Shown in pieces: positions 24,789 through 33,173 of a DNA stretch of 56,281 bases. This DNA is from an uncultured Verrucomicrobiota bacterium (GTDB lineage Bacteria > Verrucomicrobiota > Kiritimatiellia > Kiritimatiellales > Tichowtungiaceae): NCBI GenBank assembly GCA_903826865.1, contig CAIKGD010000041.1:1-56281 (forward strand). The letters run 5' to 3'. The first letter of the stretch is position 1. Every line of letters begins with the position of its first letter. The notes below the pieces were generated by a model. The model was not told where the DNA came from, did not search any database, and worked only from the letters and a program-made list of their open reading frames with translations. A program made the translations under genes and the position numbers.

Positions 24789-26165
24789 TTATTTTTTTAA
24801 ATCAGGGGGGAGCTTGCGGTAGAGCGTGGCCAGACTTATTCCCAGTTCATTAGCGGCTTTTTCCTTATCGCCATGCATGCTCTCAATAGTCCGCTGTAGA
24901 AATTCCTTTTCCTTATCGTGCAGGAACGCTTTAAGCGATTTGCCCTTAAACTGGTCGCGGCGGCTGGCGATTACACCGGATTTGATGCCTTCCTCAACCG
25001 TATTGACGATTTTAGCCGGCAGGGTGTCTTTGGTGATGTTGCCATTTTGCGCGAAAGTAAGAGCGTGCTGAATAGTGTTTTCGAGTTCGCGCACGTTGCC
25101 GGGCCAGTTGTAATTGTCGAGAATGCCTTGCGTTTCGTGGTCGATCAGCGGGAGTTTGGCGTCAGGGCCGAGTTCCCTGCGCAGGATGTGGTCTACAAGC
25201 GGCAGAATGTCTTCGGGACGGTTGCGCAAGGGCGGGATATCAATGCTGATGACGCTGAGGCGGTAGTAGAGGTCTTCGCGGAACCGGCCCTGTTCGATGA
25301 GTTTCTCCAGTTTTTCATTGGAGGCGGCGACAATCCGCACATCTACTTCCGTATGGTCTGAACCGCCGACTTTACGGATTTTTTTGTCCTGCAGAACGCG
25401 CAGAAGCTTGGACTGGATTTCGAGCGGCATGGAGCCGATTTCGTCGAGGAAGAGTGTGCCGCCGTGTGCGGTCTCGAATAAGCCGGCTTTGGTGGCGGAG
25501 GCCCCGGTGAAAGCTCCTTTGACGTACCCGAACATTTCGGATTCCATCAGCTGGGCAGGCAGGGCGGCGCAGTTGACAGCCATGAAAGTTGACGCTTTAC
25601 GCGGGCTGTAGTGGTGCAGAGCGCGGGCGACGAGTTCTTTGCCGGTTCCACTTTCGCCGTAAATGAGTACGGTGGTTGAAGTCGGAGCAACCCGTTCAAT
25701 CATATCGCACACTTTGCGCATACCGGCGCTTTCGGCCACGATGCCGTCGAGATGCTCCTTGTATTCAAGGCGGGCTTTCAGATCTTTGTTTTCGGCGATG
25801 GCGTTGTGATAGGCCAGAGCCCGCTGCACGGTCAATACCAGTTCATCCAGTTTGAAGGGTTTGGTGATGTAATCAAACGCACCTTCTTTCATGGCTTCAA
25901 CAGCGGTGGCCACTGTACCATAAGCGGTGAGCATGATGACGCCCATATCGGGCCAGTCCCCGGCGGCTTTGCGGAGCAGCTCCATACCATTGATGGGAGT
26001 CATGTTGATATCAGAAATCATCAGATCGAATTTTTCGGTCTGAAGGAGCTGGAGCGCTTTTTCGCCGTTACTGGCGGGAGTCGAATCATATCCCTGCCCG
26101 ATAAGGATCTTGTTAAGCAGGTTTAAAATGGTCGGTTCGTCATCAACAATGAGTATCCGTGGCAT
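24789..26165 (-). CDS. pilR: Sigma-54 dependent response regulator, PilR type
   Basis: 458 residues: receiver domain (acidic pocket D8/D9, phospho-acceptor D52 in LMISDINM), AAA+ domain with Walker A GESGTGKE near 170, the sigma-54 contact loop GAFTGA near 217, Walker B GTLFLDEIG and the R-finger region, and a FIS-type helix-turn-helix at the end (NELGISLATLYRKL). All functional motifs are intact. Lying after pilB-pilC-pilS, it is best called PilR, the activator of pilin transcription; NtrC-family regulators of other systems look alike. The target promoters are probably the -24/-12 sites found in front of five units here. Confidence 0.9.
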   Translation of the reverse strand: MPRILIVDDEPTILNLLNKILIGQGYDSTPASNGEKALQLLQTEKFDLMISDINMTPINGMELLRKAAGDWPDMGVIMLTAYGTVATAVEAMKEGAFDYITKPFKLDELVLTVQRALAYHNAIAENKDLKARLEYKEHLDGIVAESAGMRKVCDMIERVAPTSTTVLIYGESGTGKELVARALHHYSPRKASTFMAVNCAALPAQLMESEMFGYVKGAFTGASATKAGLFETAHGGTLFLDEIGSMPLEIQSKLLRVLQDKKIRKVGGSDHTEVDVRIVAASNEKLEKLIEQGRFREDLYYRLSVISIDIPPLRNRPEDILPLVDHILRRELGPDAKLPLIDHETQGILDNYNWPGNVRELENTIQHALTFAQNGNITKDTLPAKIVNTVEEGIKSGVIASRRDQFKGKSLKAFLHDKEKEFLQRTIESMHGDKEKAANELGISLATLYRKLPPDLKK

Positions 26166-26319
26166 GGCCCGCCTCGTTTCTTATTTTAAAACGGGCAGAA
26201 ATTATCATTTTCGAGAATGGACGTCCATAGGTAAATAATAGAGAATGGAAACCGGAAACAATGGAGCATGGGAGCGCTGGAGCAGAATTTCTGACTCTGA
26301 TGTTTTTCTCCTGACTTCG

Positions 26320-27579
26320 TCAGTGCCGTTTTGCTTCTTGGTCGATATCCATTTGAATGAGGTCGCGGACATCTTTGGGCGAGAATTCGGCATAATCGAG
26401 AAAGTTCTGGATCACTTTATCCATACGGATGGATTCCATGACGATTTGTTGGCACAGTTCCTGACGTTCTTTAGCGAAGAAGGATTCATCGTTGCCGCCG
26501 CTCCTGATATTGATCTGAAGCAGCTGGACAGCACCGGAAATGCCGGTGAGCGGGGTGCGGATCTGGTGAGCCATTTCTTTTGCCATGTTGGCGGCGGCCT
26601 TAATGCGTTCAAGCTGGCGGGTCTGGCTTTGCAGCCGCAGAAAATGGGAGAGGTCATTGAAGTTAAGAATACGCGTGTCTACCAGACCGCGGGCCTCTGC
26701 ATTTGTATGAGGGACGGCTTCGGAGGGCAGGGTGATGCGTGCATCTTCTATGCTGACCGGGAATATGGAGCCGTCAGAGCGGCGGAAATAATCAGAGGCA
26801 CCCCGCAGATCGGTGTCTCCGCTTTTTATTTCTGAAGGTTTCAGATGGATGGAGGCGAGCGCTTTACCGGCCAGTTCGGATTCGTCGCGTCCCAGCAGGA
26901 CGCAGGCGCGGCCATTGGCCATCAGAATCCGGTCGTCGGCGTCGAGCAGCAACAGACCTGTTTTAACATTTTCGAAAACGAGTTTGGTGATGTCACGGAA
27001 CTGTTTTTCTTTTTTACTGATGTAGTCGCACCGGCGCGAAACATACGCGCTGGCGATGCCGAAGGCGACGAAAATCGCAATACGCAAGGCCATGGCGCCG
27101 GAGGTATCAACCAGACTTTGCGCCGCCTCCGCAGAAGGATATTGCACCAGAATATGCTGCGACATCAGCAGAATGACCAGCGTGTAGGAAATGATGGCCA
27201 GCACCGTGATCTGCACCGTTTGCTTGAGCGGCAGGATGATGCCGGCGGACAGAATGATCAGCGGATAGAGCAGAATCAGAAAATCATTCTGTACGCCGCC
27301 GGCGAAGTAAACCAGTCCGGAGACAAAAACGAGGTCAACCAGGAATTGTAACGGAGCCAGCCGCCGCATCCGGTTCTGATTGCGCATCCAGAGCGAATAG
27401 GGAATGGTGATGATATAAGAAAAGGCGATGAAGGCGTAGAACGCAACGCTGTCCTGCTTCAGTACGAAGGAGAGAACGACCAGAAAAACACTAATGGCGG
27501 TAAGGCGTCCGCCGAGGAGCCCCATCATGGTGATCCACGGTACAGTGCGCTCTTCTTCTACCGGATTTTCTTTTGTCAT
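26320..27579 (-). CDS. pilS: PilS-like membrane sensor lacking the ATPase domain
   Basis: 419 residues: six hydrophobic segments within about 15-190, a PAS domain (about 205-310, LLLDADDRILMANGRACVLLGR) and a HisKA dimerisation helix with phospho-acceptor H338 (EMAHQIRTPLTGISGA). It then stops some 30 residues after HisKA. The N, G1, F and G2 boxes of the HATPase domain are missing, and the 154-bp gap before pilR is too short to hold them and shows no remnant. As written it cannot bind ATP; it could be a receptor/phosphatase half or a phosphotransfer partner of another kinase. It sits between pilC (13-bp gap) and pilR. Confidence 0.85.
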   Translation of the reverse strand: MTKENPVEEERTVPWITMMGLLGGRLTAISVFLVVLSFVLKQDSVAFYAFIAFSYIITIPYSLWMRNQNRMRRLAPLQFLVDLVFVSGLVYFAGGVQNDFLILLYPLIILSAGIILPLKQTVQITVLAIISYTLVILLMSQHILVQYPSAEAAQSLVDTSGAMALRIAIFVAFGIASAYVSRRCDYISKKEKQFRDITKLVFENVKTGLLLLDADDRILMANGRACVLLGRDESELAGKALASIHLKPSEIKSGDTDLRGASDYFRRSDGSIFPVSIEDARITLPSEAVPHTNAEARGLVDTRILNFNDLSHFLRLQSQTRQLERIKAAANMAKEMAHQIRTPLTGISGAVQLLQINIRSGGNDESFFAKERQELCQQIVMESIRMDKVIQNFLDYAEFSPKDVRDLIQMDIDQEAKRH

Positions 27580-27592
27580 AGTTGCGTCTTTC

Positions 27593-28675
27593 TCACATTA
27601 CGACTTCGGTCATCTTGAAGATCGGCATAAACATAGCCAGCACGATTCCGCCGATCATTACCCCGATTACCACCATCAGCAGCGGTTCAAGCATAGAGGT
27701 GAGCCCTTCGAGCATGGTGTCGACCTCCTCCTGGTAGAACTCGGCCAGCTTGCTGAGCATTTCCTCCATCTTGCCGGTCTGTTCTCCGGCCGAAAGCATA
27801 TGGATGAGCATGCTGGGAAATTCTTTATTGCCCTTGAGTGTTTCGGAGACCGTCTTGCCCTGTTCAACGCTGGCGCGGGCGCTGAGAATGGCCTTGCCGA
27901 TCACTTTATTGCCGGTGGCCAGACCGACAATGCTCATTGCCTGAATAATGGGCACGCCGCTGGAGATCAGCTGGGCGAAGGTCGAGGCGAACCGGGTGAT
28001 GGCAATCTTGCGCGCCAGCTTGCCGATCAGCGGAAAACGCAAACGGAACATATCGAACGCATAGCCGCCTTTTTCAGTCTGGCCATAGCGGCGCAGGCTG
28101 TAGATCGTGGCAGCCGCGGCGGCCAGTACAATATACCAGTAGTCGCGGATAAAATTGCTGACATTCAGCAACATCTGTGTCGGCGCGGGCAGTTTAGCTC
28201 CGAAGCCCGCAAACATAGTGGCGAATGTCGGCACAATAAACACGATCAGACCGGTTGAGATGATAAGAGCCACGCACATGACAACGGTCGGATACATCAT
28301 GGCGGATTTCACTTTGGCGCGCAGGCGGTTGGAAGCTTCCAGAAAAGTGGCCACCCGCTCTGAGGTTTCGGCCAGCATCCCGCCGGTTTCCCCGGCGCGC
28401 ATCATGTTTACATAAAGCCCGTCAAACACCTGCGGGTATTCATCCAGCGCGTCGGAATACATGGATCCGCCCTCGACACTAACCCGCACACCGGCGAGCA
28501 CGGTGCGGAAATTTTTGTTTAAGGTCTGTTCCTCCAGCGCGAAGATTGACTGCACCAGCGGCATACCCGAAGAGAGCATGGCCGCCATCTGGCGGGTGTA
28601 CATCGGCAGTTCTTTGAGCCGGATTTTCCGTGCGCCGCTCACCCGTTTTTTTACAGTTTTTTTTGCCGTCGCCAT
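27593..28675 (-). CDS. pilC: Inner-membrane platform protein PilC/GspF
   Basis: 360 residues, polytopic inner-membrane protein on which the pilus or pseudopilus is built. Two T2SSF domains are visible, each with the family pattern: the first from MYTRQMAAMLSSGMPLVQSI and GGSMYSDALDEYP, the second from ITRFASTFAQLISSGVPIIQAM. Hydrophobic segments lie near 135-160, 180-200 and at the C-terminus (MVVIGVMIGGIVLAMFMPIF). The N-terminal cytoplasmic extension is shorter than in Pseudomonas PilC. It follows pilB after 15 bp and precedes the pilS-like gene. Confidence 0.94.
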   Translation of the reverse strand: MATAKKTVKKRVSGARKIRLKELPMYTRQMAAMLSSGMPLVQSIFALEEQTLNKNFRTVLAGVRVSVEGGSMYSDALDEYPQVFDGLYVNMMRAGETGGMLAETSERVATFLEASNRLRAKVKSAMMYPTVVMCVALIISTGLIVFIVPTFATMFAGFGAKLPAPTQMLLNVSNFIRDYWYIVLAAAAATIYSLRRYGQTEKGGYAFDMFRLRFPLIGKLARKIAITRFASTFAQLISSGVPIIQAMSIVGLATGNKVIGKAILSARASVEQGKTVSETLKGNKEFPSMLIHMLSAGEQTGKMEEMLSKLAEFYQEEVDTMLEGLTSMLEPLLMVVIGVMIGGIVLAMFMPIFKMTEVVM

Positions 28676-28690
28676 AAAATGATTTCCTGA

Positions 28691-30400
28691 TTATCCGGTA
28701 GTCACCCTCAAAACCTCATCAATCGTCGTTAGTCCCTCGCCCACCTTGGCCAGGCCGGTATCGCGCAGTGTCCGCATGCCGTTGCGCACGGCCACCTCGC
28801 GCAACGCGCTGGCTTCGGCGGTTTCCAGAATCTTTGCCTTGATTTCATCGTTGAGCAGCAGAATCTCCATCAGCGCGCCGCGTCCCTTATAACCCAGTCC
28901 GCTGCACTTCGGGCAGCCTTTGGCGTTGAAAAAGGTCACATCCTTGAACAGATCGGGATCCAGATGGTTCAACCGCAAGGTTTTTTCCGGCAGATCAATC
29001 TGCTGTTTGCAGAAGGGGCAGAGCTTGCGGTAAAGGCGCTGCGCCTGTGTCATCACCAGCGACGACGAAAGCAGGAACGGTTCAATGCCCATATAGGCCA
29101 TACGGGCGATCGCGCCGGCAGCGTCGTTGGTGTGCAAGGTGCTCAGCACCAGATGGCCGGTCAGTGCCGCCTGCACCGCGATGGATGCGGTTTCATTGTC
29201 GCGGATTTCCCCGATCATCACGATGTCTGGATCCTGACGGAGAATGGAGCGCAGACCGGTTGCGAAGGTCAGCCCCACCTCCGGTTTGGCCTGCACCTGA
29301 TTGATCCCTGCGAGCTGATACTCTACCGGATCTTCAACGGTGATGATGTTCACATCTTCGGTGTTCAGCTCCTGCAGCGCCGAATAAAGCGTGGTGGTCT
29401 TGCCGCTGCCGGTTGGTCCGGTCACCAGCAGCATGCCGTGCGGCTTGGCGATGGCGAATTTCAGATCCTCCAGTGCCTTCTGTTCCAGCCCCAGCGCTTC
29501 CAGATTGGGCGCCAGTGCCGTTTTGTCCAGAATACGCATTACAATCTTTTCACCGTGCACGGTCGGCAGATAACTTATGCGCAGATCCACCTCTTTGCCC
29601 AGCGCCTTGATCTTGAAGCGGCCGTCCTGCGGAATACGCCGCTCCGCAATGTCGAGGTTCGCCATGATTTTAATGCGCGATGAAAGCGCCGACTGCACAC
29701 TTTTGGGCGGGCTGGGATTTTCGTAGAGGATGCCGTCTACGCGGTAGCGCAGACGGATTCTCTTTTCCATCGGCTCAATGTGAATATCACTGGCTTGTTT
29801 GCGGAGTGCTTCAATCAGAATCGAGTTGACGATCCGCACCACCGGCGCGTCCGAAGCACTTTCGAGCATTTCTTCGAGGTTATCGGCACTGGTTGCGTCG
29901 TGGCCGACCTCCAGTTCACTGTCATCCTCGATATCCCTGAGAATATCCTCCAGCCCGATTGAGCCTTCTTTGTTTGAGCCCTCCAGTGCGCTGAGCACAT
30001 CCTTCGGATCGGCAATCACGGGAAAAATCTGATAATCGATCTGTGATTTGAGATTCTCGATACCCATGATATTGAAAGGATCGGCCACCGCGACGGTGAG
30101 CAGCTTGCCTGTTTTGCAAAGCGGCAGCATATTCAGTTGCAACCAGGTGGTGCGCGGGAGCATCTCCACCAGCGAGCGGTCGAGCTGGAAACCATCGAGA
30201 CTGAAGGGTGTCATCTCGAGATATTCGGCTTTGGCCAGCAGCAGCATCGTTGCGGGTACTGTGCCCTGCGCAACCAGCACTTCTTCGAGCGGGATCCCGC
30301 TTTTTCCGGAATCTGCACGCGCCGCCGCCATGGCCTCTTCCCGGACAGGGAAACGATCCAAGAGGATTTCCATTAAAGTTCTGTAGGCTTTATCGCTCAT
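28691..30400 (-). CDS. pilB: Pilus/secretion assembly ATPase PilB/GspE
   Basis: 569-residue cytoplasmic AAA-type ATPase that powers fibre extension. An N-terminal MshEN domain (about 1-150, with RTTWLQLNMLPL and PVIADPKDVL) may bind cyclic di-GMP in some members. The C-terminal motor has Walker A GPTGSGKTTT near 326, Asp and His boxes (TVEDPVEYQLAG, LSTLHTNDA) and Walker B (PDIVMIGEIRD). A zinc-binding CPFC near 463 and CPKC near 495 mark the extension, not retraction, ATPase. First gene of the pilB-pilC-pilS-pilR unit, with a sigma-54-like site 34 bp upstream. Confidence 0.95.
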   Translation of the reverse strand: MSDKAYRTLMEILLDRFPVREEAMAAARADSGKSGIPLEEVLVAQGTVPATMLLLAKAEYLEMTPFSLDGFQLDRSLVEMLPRTTWLQLNMLPLCKTGKLLTVAVADPFNIMGIENLKSQIDYQIFPVIADPKDVLSALEGSNKEGSIGLEDILRDIEDDSELEVGHDATSADNLEEMLESASDAPVVRIVNSILIEALRKQASDIHIEPMEKRIRLRYRVDGILYENPSPPKSVQSALSSRIKIMANLDIAERRIPQDGRFKIKALGKEVDLRISYLPTVHGEKIVMRILDKTALAPNLEALGLEQKALEDLKFAIAKPHGMLLVTGPTGSGKTTTLYSALQELNTEDVNIITVEDPVEYQLAGINQVQAKPEVGLTFATGLRSILRQDPDIVMIGEIRDNETASIAVQAALTGHLVLSTLHTNDAAGAIARMAYMGIEPFLLSSSLVMTQAQRLYRKLCPFCKQQIDLPEKTLRLNHLDPDLFKDVTFFNAKGCPKCSGLGYKGRGALMEILLLNDEIKAKILETAEASALREVAVRNGMRTLRDTGLAKVGEGLTTIDEVLRVTTG

Positions 30401-30433
30401 AATTTTACTGCCGCCTCAAAAGTTCGATAACAA

Positions 30434-30448
30434 GCACAAACGGTGCCG
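30434..30448 (-). promoter_or_regulatory. Candidate sigma-54 promoter of pilB
   Basis: Minus strand CGGCAC-CGTTT-GTGC: conserved GGCAC and GC with exact spacing. The predicted transcription start near 30422 is about 22 bp before the pilB ATG. Confidence 0.55.
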
Positions 30449-30603
30449 AGAACGAACCGACGTTAGGCTTTTCAAAGACTGGAAACAAGCAGGAAGCGGA
30501 ATGGAGTACCGGAATTGGAACCGGGTGAACGTGTATTGAACCTCGGGGATCAGTATTCCGGCCGCCGGTTGGTAAAGGTTTTGAAAAAGAGATGGTGCAT
30601 CTG

Positions 30604-30618
30604 AGGCACAAATCGTGC
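30604..30618 (+). promoter_or_regulatory. Candidate sigma-54 promoter of the MshEN-like gene
   Basis: AGGCAC-AAATC-GTGC with correct -24/-12 spacing, 40 bp before the ATG. It is divergent from the pilB promoter and only about 155 bp away, so one activator site could serve both. Confidence 0.55.
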
Positions 30619-30657
30619 TTTTATATGCGCGCTGTTTATTTTATTCAGGAGAGGAAT

Positions 30658-31470
30658 ATGAGCAAATCAGTCACGGCCCGTGAGGAACTGCAACAGACCG
30701 CCACCATGCTCGAGCAGATTCTCGAGGTGATGCCGGATGATCTTTTCACACTGCGTGCGCTCTACGAGACTTCGCTGAAACTTGAACTGCCGGAAAAGGC
30801 GCTGAACTGCCTGAAGCGGCTGGATGATGGCGCGCGTGCTTCGCAAAACGCGGAGATGATCGCCTTCGTGCTCAATCAGTATGCTTCCATTGTCGGTGAA
30901 ATTCCGGAATTACAGAAACGCATAGTGCGGTTGCAGGAACTGCAGCTGGTGACGAATCTGATGAGCGATGAAGTGCCGGAACGTCCGTCGGCCATGCACA
31001 AGAGCGGCATCGAGTCCGAGATGGCCTTGGCTTGGGAGCTGTTTCAGGACGAACAGCTTTCGCAGGAGGAATACTCCAATGTACTGCACGACCTCGCGGA
31101 AATGTCGTCGCGCGAAGTGAGTGTTCCGGTGACTGTATTGCATATTCTTCACGACCGTAATTTCAGCCGGTTCGAGCGGCTTTTGACTTATCTGTGCCAG
31201 AAAAGCGGGGTGCCGATAATGGCACTGAACCAGTTTGAGGAACGCGAGGAATTGCGGGAGATATTACCTCTGGAGTTCATCACTCATCACGGAATAATGC
31301 CGTTTGCGGAGGTCGGCGGTGATCTGTTGCTGGCGGTACTCAATCCGTTTGATAAGGAGCTGCTCCGCCGTGCAGGCGAGATTTCGGGCCGCTGCGGCCA
31401 CGCCTATCTGGTAACACCGCAGGAATATGACCAGCGGCTGGCGCAGATTAAAAAGGCGCTGAAAAAATAA
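30658..31470 (+). CDS. Stand-alone MshEN-like (GspE N-terminal) protein
   Basis: 270 residues. The N-terminal third is helical, with a TPR-like stretch (DDLFTLRALYETSLKLELPEKAL). The C-terminal 110 residues resemble the GspE/PilB N-terminal (MshEN) domain: FERLLTYLCQKSGVPIMAL, REILPLEFITHHGIMPFAEV, GDLLLAVLNPFDKELL. No ATPase motor follows. It may regulate the neighbouring PilB or sense a nucleotide second messenger, which is inferred only from the domain. GGAGAGGAAT precedes the ATG. It is transcribed divergently from pilB and behind its own sigma-54-like site. Confidence 0.72.
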   Translation: MSKSVTAREELQQTATMLEQILEVMPDDLFTLRALYETSLKLELPEKALNCLKRLDDGARASQNAEMIAFVLNQYASIVGEIPELQKRIVRLQELQLVTNLMSDEVPERPSAMHKSGIESEMALAWELFQDEQLSQEEYSNVLHDLAEMSSREVSVPVTVLHILHDRNFSRFERLLTYLCQKSGVPIMALNQFEEREELREILPLEFITHHGIMPFAEVGGDLLLAVLNPFDKELLRRAGEISGRCGHAYLVTPQEYDQRLAQIKKALKK

Positions 31471-31489
31471 TTTGCAAAGGGCAAAACGA

Positions 31490-31537
31490 AACCGGAATTT
31501 TTTCCGGATGATTTCTCCGTTCCCGGTTATTTTTTTG
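31490..31537 (+). terminator. Terminator after the MshEN-like gene
   Basis: AACCGG...CCGGTT outer stem with an inner CCGGAA-TTTT-TTCCGG hairpin, then ATTTTTTT. It overlaps the 3' end of the convergent gene. Confidence 0.55.
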
Positions 31538-31976
31538 CGGGAGTAAAACGGTCGCCAGGCTTCAGACGGCGGGTCTTTCCCCGGTATTCAACCAGCACAT
31601 GGCTGCGGGTGATTTCAAGAATCTTAACGCCGTCGATAATATTACCGGCGTAAACCGTCCGGTCGTTGATTATCGCCAATGCTTTGCCGTTTTCCTGTAT
31701 CAGAGTGCCTTGACAGGTGATGGATCCGTCAGAGGATTTTTTGCGATCAAAGTCAGTTTTTCCGGTAAAATTTGAAAACCCTCTGAAATTCATTGCGCCG
31801 GAGTTGAACGGTTTGCCGGACGGGGCGGAGGCCCGGCATGCGGGCTTTTTTAACTGACGTGAGCCGGAGGCCAGCCCGGTGAGGGATGCAGCAAAAAGCA
31901 GAACAAGCAGCGTCCATTTCAGCCATGCCGGAGTGTTTTTCGCAGGGGCTTTTTCTTCCGCAAGGGTTGGATTCAT
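31527..31976 (-). CDS. GspB/PilP-like single-pass protein
   Basis: 149 residues: a short cytoplasmic N-terminus, one membrane helix (WTLLVLLFAASLTGLASG, about 19-38), a low-complexity linker and a 50-residue C-terminal beta domain (IQENGKALAIINDRTVYAG ... VLVEYRGKTRRLKPGD). The end domain resembles the C-terminal part of GspB/GspC/PilP proteins, where a NGKALAIING-like motif is common; these link the inner-membrane platform to the secretin. AGAAGG stands before the ATG. It lies between the pilB unit and the pseudopilin operon on the minus strand, with no clear sigma-54 site of its own. Confidence 0.68.
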   Translation of the reverse strand: MNPTLAEEKAPAKNTPAWLKWTLLVLLFAASLTGLASGSRQLKKPACRASAPSGKPFNSGAMNFRGFSNFTGKTDFDRKKSSDGSITCQGTLIQENGKALAIINDRTVYAGNIIDGVKILEITRSHVLVEYRGKTRRLKPGDRFTPAKK

Positions 31977-32184
31977 AACACCTTCTTTCTCAATTATTGG
32001 AAAATACGCCTATTGCCGTTTTTTATGAATCTTTTTTTGGCAGGATTTTCAGGGTTTGGAAGGTTTTTTCTGGAGCCTGGACAAAGCAATACGGTTCCGC
32101 CAACTCTCCCGGAGCGGCTTTACACAACGCCGAGCACACAATAGACCTTTTTTATGTATCATCAGTGAGAACGTATTTGAATCG

Positions 32185-32199
32185 TGGCACGTGCAATGC
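32185..32199 (+). promoter_or_regulatory. Sigma-54 promoter of the pseudopilin operon
   Basis: TGGCAC-GTGCA-ATGC, a perfect -24 element with correct spacing to the -12. The predicted transcription start near 32211 leaves only about ten bases before the first ATG, and no Shine-Dalgarno is visible. Confidence 0.65.
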
Positions 32200-32220
32200 T
32201 TTTTACCTAAATTAGTCAAA

Positions 32221-32703
32221 ATGAATACAAACAACATCCGTTGGAAAGATATCTCAGTGCTGGATGCAGCAATTATTGCCGGTCTGACGGCTGTTTTTAT
32301 GGCGGTTGCCACGCCGCTCATACGCGGAGCAATTCTTCGTCAGCACACAGCCGAATGTGCGCAGAAAATCATGCGGGCTGCAGAAGCTTTTGATTTTTAT
32401 GCTGCAGCACTCGGCTCTTATCCGCCCAATCCGGGCAATTCACAGCAGGCCGACATAACTATGCGCGGTGTGTTTTCTGTTTTCCATATCGACTGGTGGG
32501 AAAACCAGACAGAACTGGGCGGGCAGTGGAATTGGTACAGCGTCGGGAAGGGCAACTGTTCGGTTGTAATTTCCGGTTCGCGGATTTCCGAGCGGCAGAT
32601 GGTGCAGCTCGACGCTTTGCTGGATGACGGCGATCTGGAAACAGGCGCATTTCAGCGTCGCGTCGGCCGCTACCATTATATTATAAGAGACCATGTACTA
32701 TGA
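32221..32703 (+). CDS. Pseudopilin-like protein without a prepilin leader motif
   Basis: 160 residues. It has an N-terminal hydrophobic helix (LDAAIIAGLTAVFMAVATPLI) and a soluble domain clearly paralogous to the next gene product: EAFDFYAAALGSYPPN matches EAFELCAAETGSYPAD, and IDWWENQTELGGQWNW matches IDWWGNTTELGGNWDW. Both end in a YHYII motif. It lacks the GFTLVE-type cleavage site, so prepilin peptidase should not process it. It could be a membrane-anchored cap or assembly factor, or a diverged pseudopilin. The stop overlaps the next ATG by 4 bp. First gene behind a good sigma-54 promoter. Confidence 0.75.
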   Translation: MNTNNIRWKDISVLDAAIIAGLTAVFMAVATPLIRGAILRQHTAECAQKIMRAAEAFDFYAAALGSYPPNPGNSQQADITMRGVFSVFHIDWWENQTELGGQWNWYSVGKGNCSVVISGSRISERQMVQLDALLDDGDLETGAFQRRVGRYHYIIRDHVL

Positions 32704-33173
32704 CTAAACCGGGTTACAGATACGGGTTCACACTGGTGGAGATGCTGCTGGCGGCGGCGATTGTCGGCCTGCTCGCGGCATTGCTTATTCCCGCAGTTAA
32801 TCTGGCCGTTCGCAGCCGGGAAAATGCACAGGCGGCCCGCAGGCTGCAGACGGCGGTGGAAGCCTTCGAGCTTTGTGCGGCCGAGACCGGCAGCTATCCG
32901 GCAGACCAGAATCAAGGCGTTGTTCCGCCGGATATGGCGGATTATTATTTTCCGTATTTCAAAATAGACTGGTGGGGCAATACCACCGAACTGGGCGGGA
33001 ACTGGGACTGGGATGCGGGCTACCACGGATTTAACTTTTCAGTTTCACTCTGCAACCCTTCCAGATCACAGTCGCAGATGGAGGATTTTGACCGGTTGGT
33101 TGATGACGGAAATCTGAATACCGGCAACTTCCGCAAGGTGGACGTGCAGTATCACTACATCATTGAGGAATGA
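32700..33173 (+). CDS. Pseudopilin (GspG-like)
   Basis: 157 residues with leader MTKPGYRYG cut before FTLVEMLLAAAIVGLLAALLIP, Glu5 conserved. The soluble domain carries the GSYP motif and the IDWWGNTTELGG segment shared with the preceding protein, suggesting a GspG-type fold. Translationally coupled at both ends (ATGA overlaps). Probably a pseudopilus subunit of the secretion system encoded downstream. Confidence 0.88.
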   Translation: MTKPGYRYGFTLVEMLLAAAIVGLLAALLIPAVNLAVRSRENAQAARRLQTAVEAFELCAAETGSYPADQNQGVVPPDMADYYFPYFKIDWWGNTTELGGNWDWDAGYHGFNFSVSLCNPSRSQSQMEDFDRLVDDGNLNTGNFRKVDVQYHYIIEE

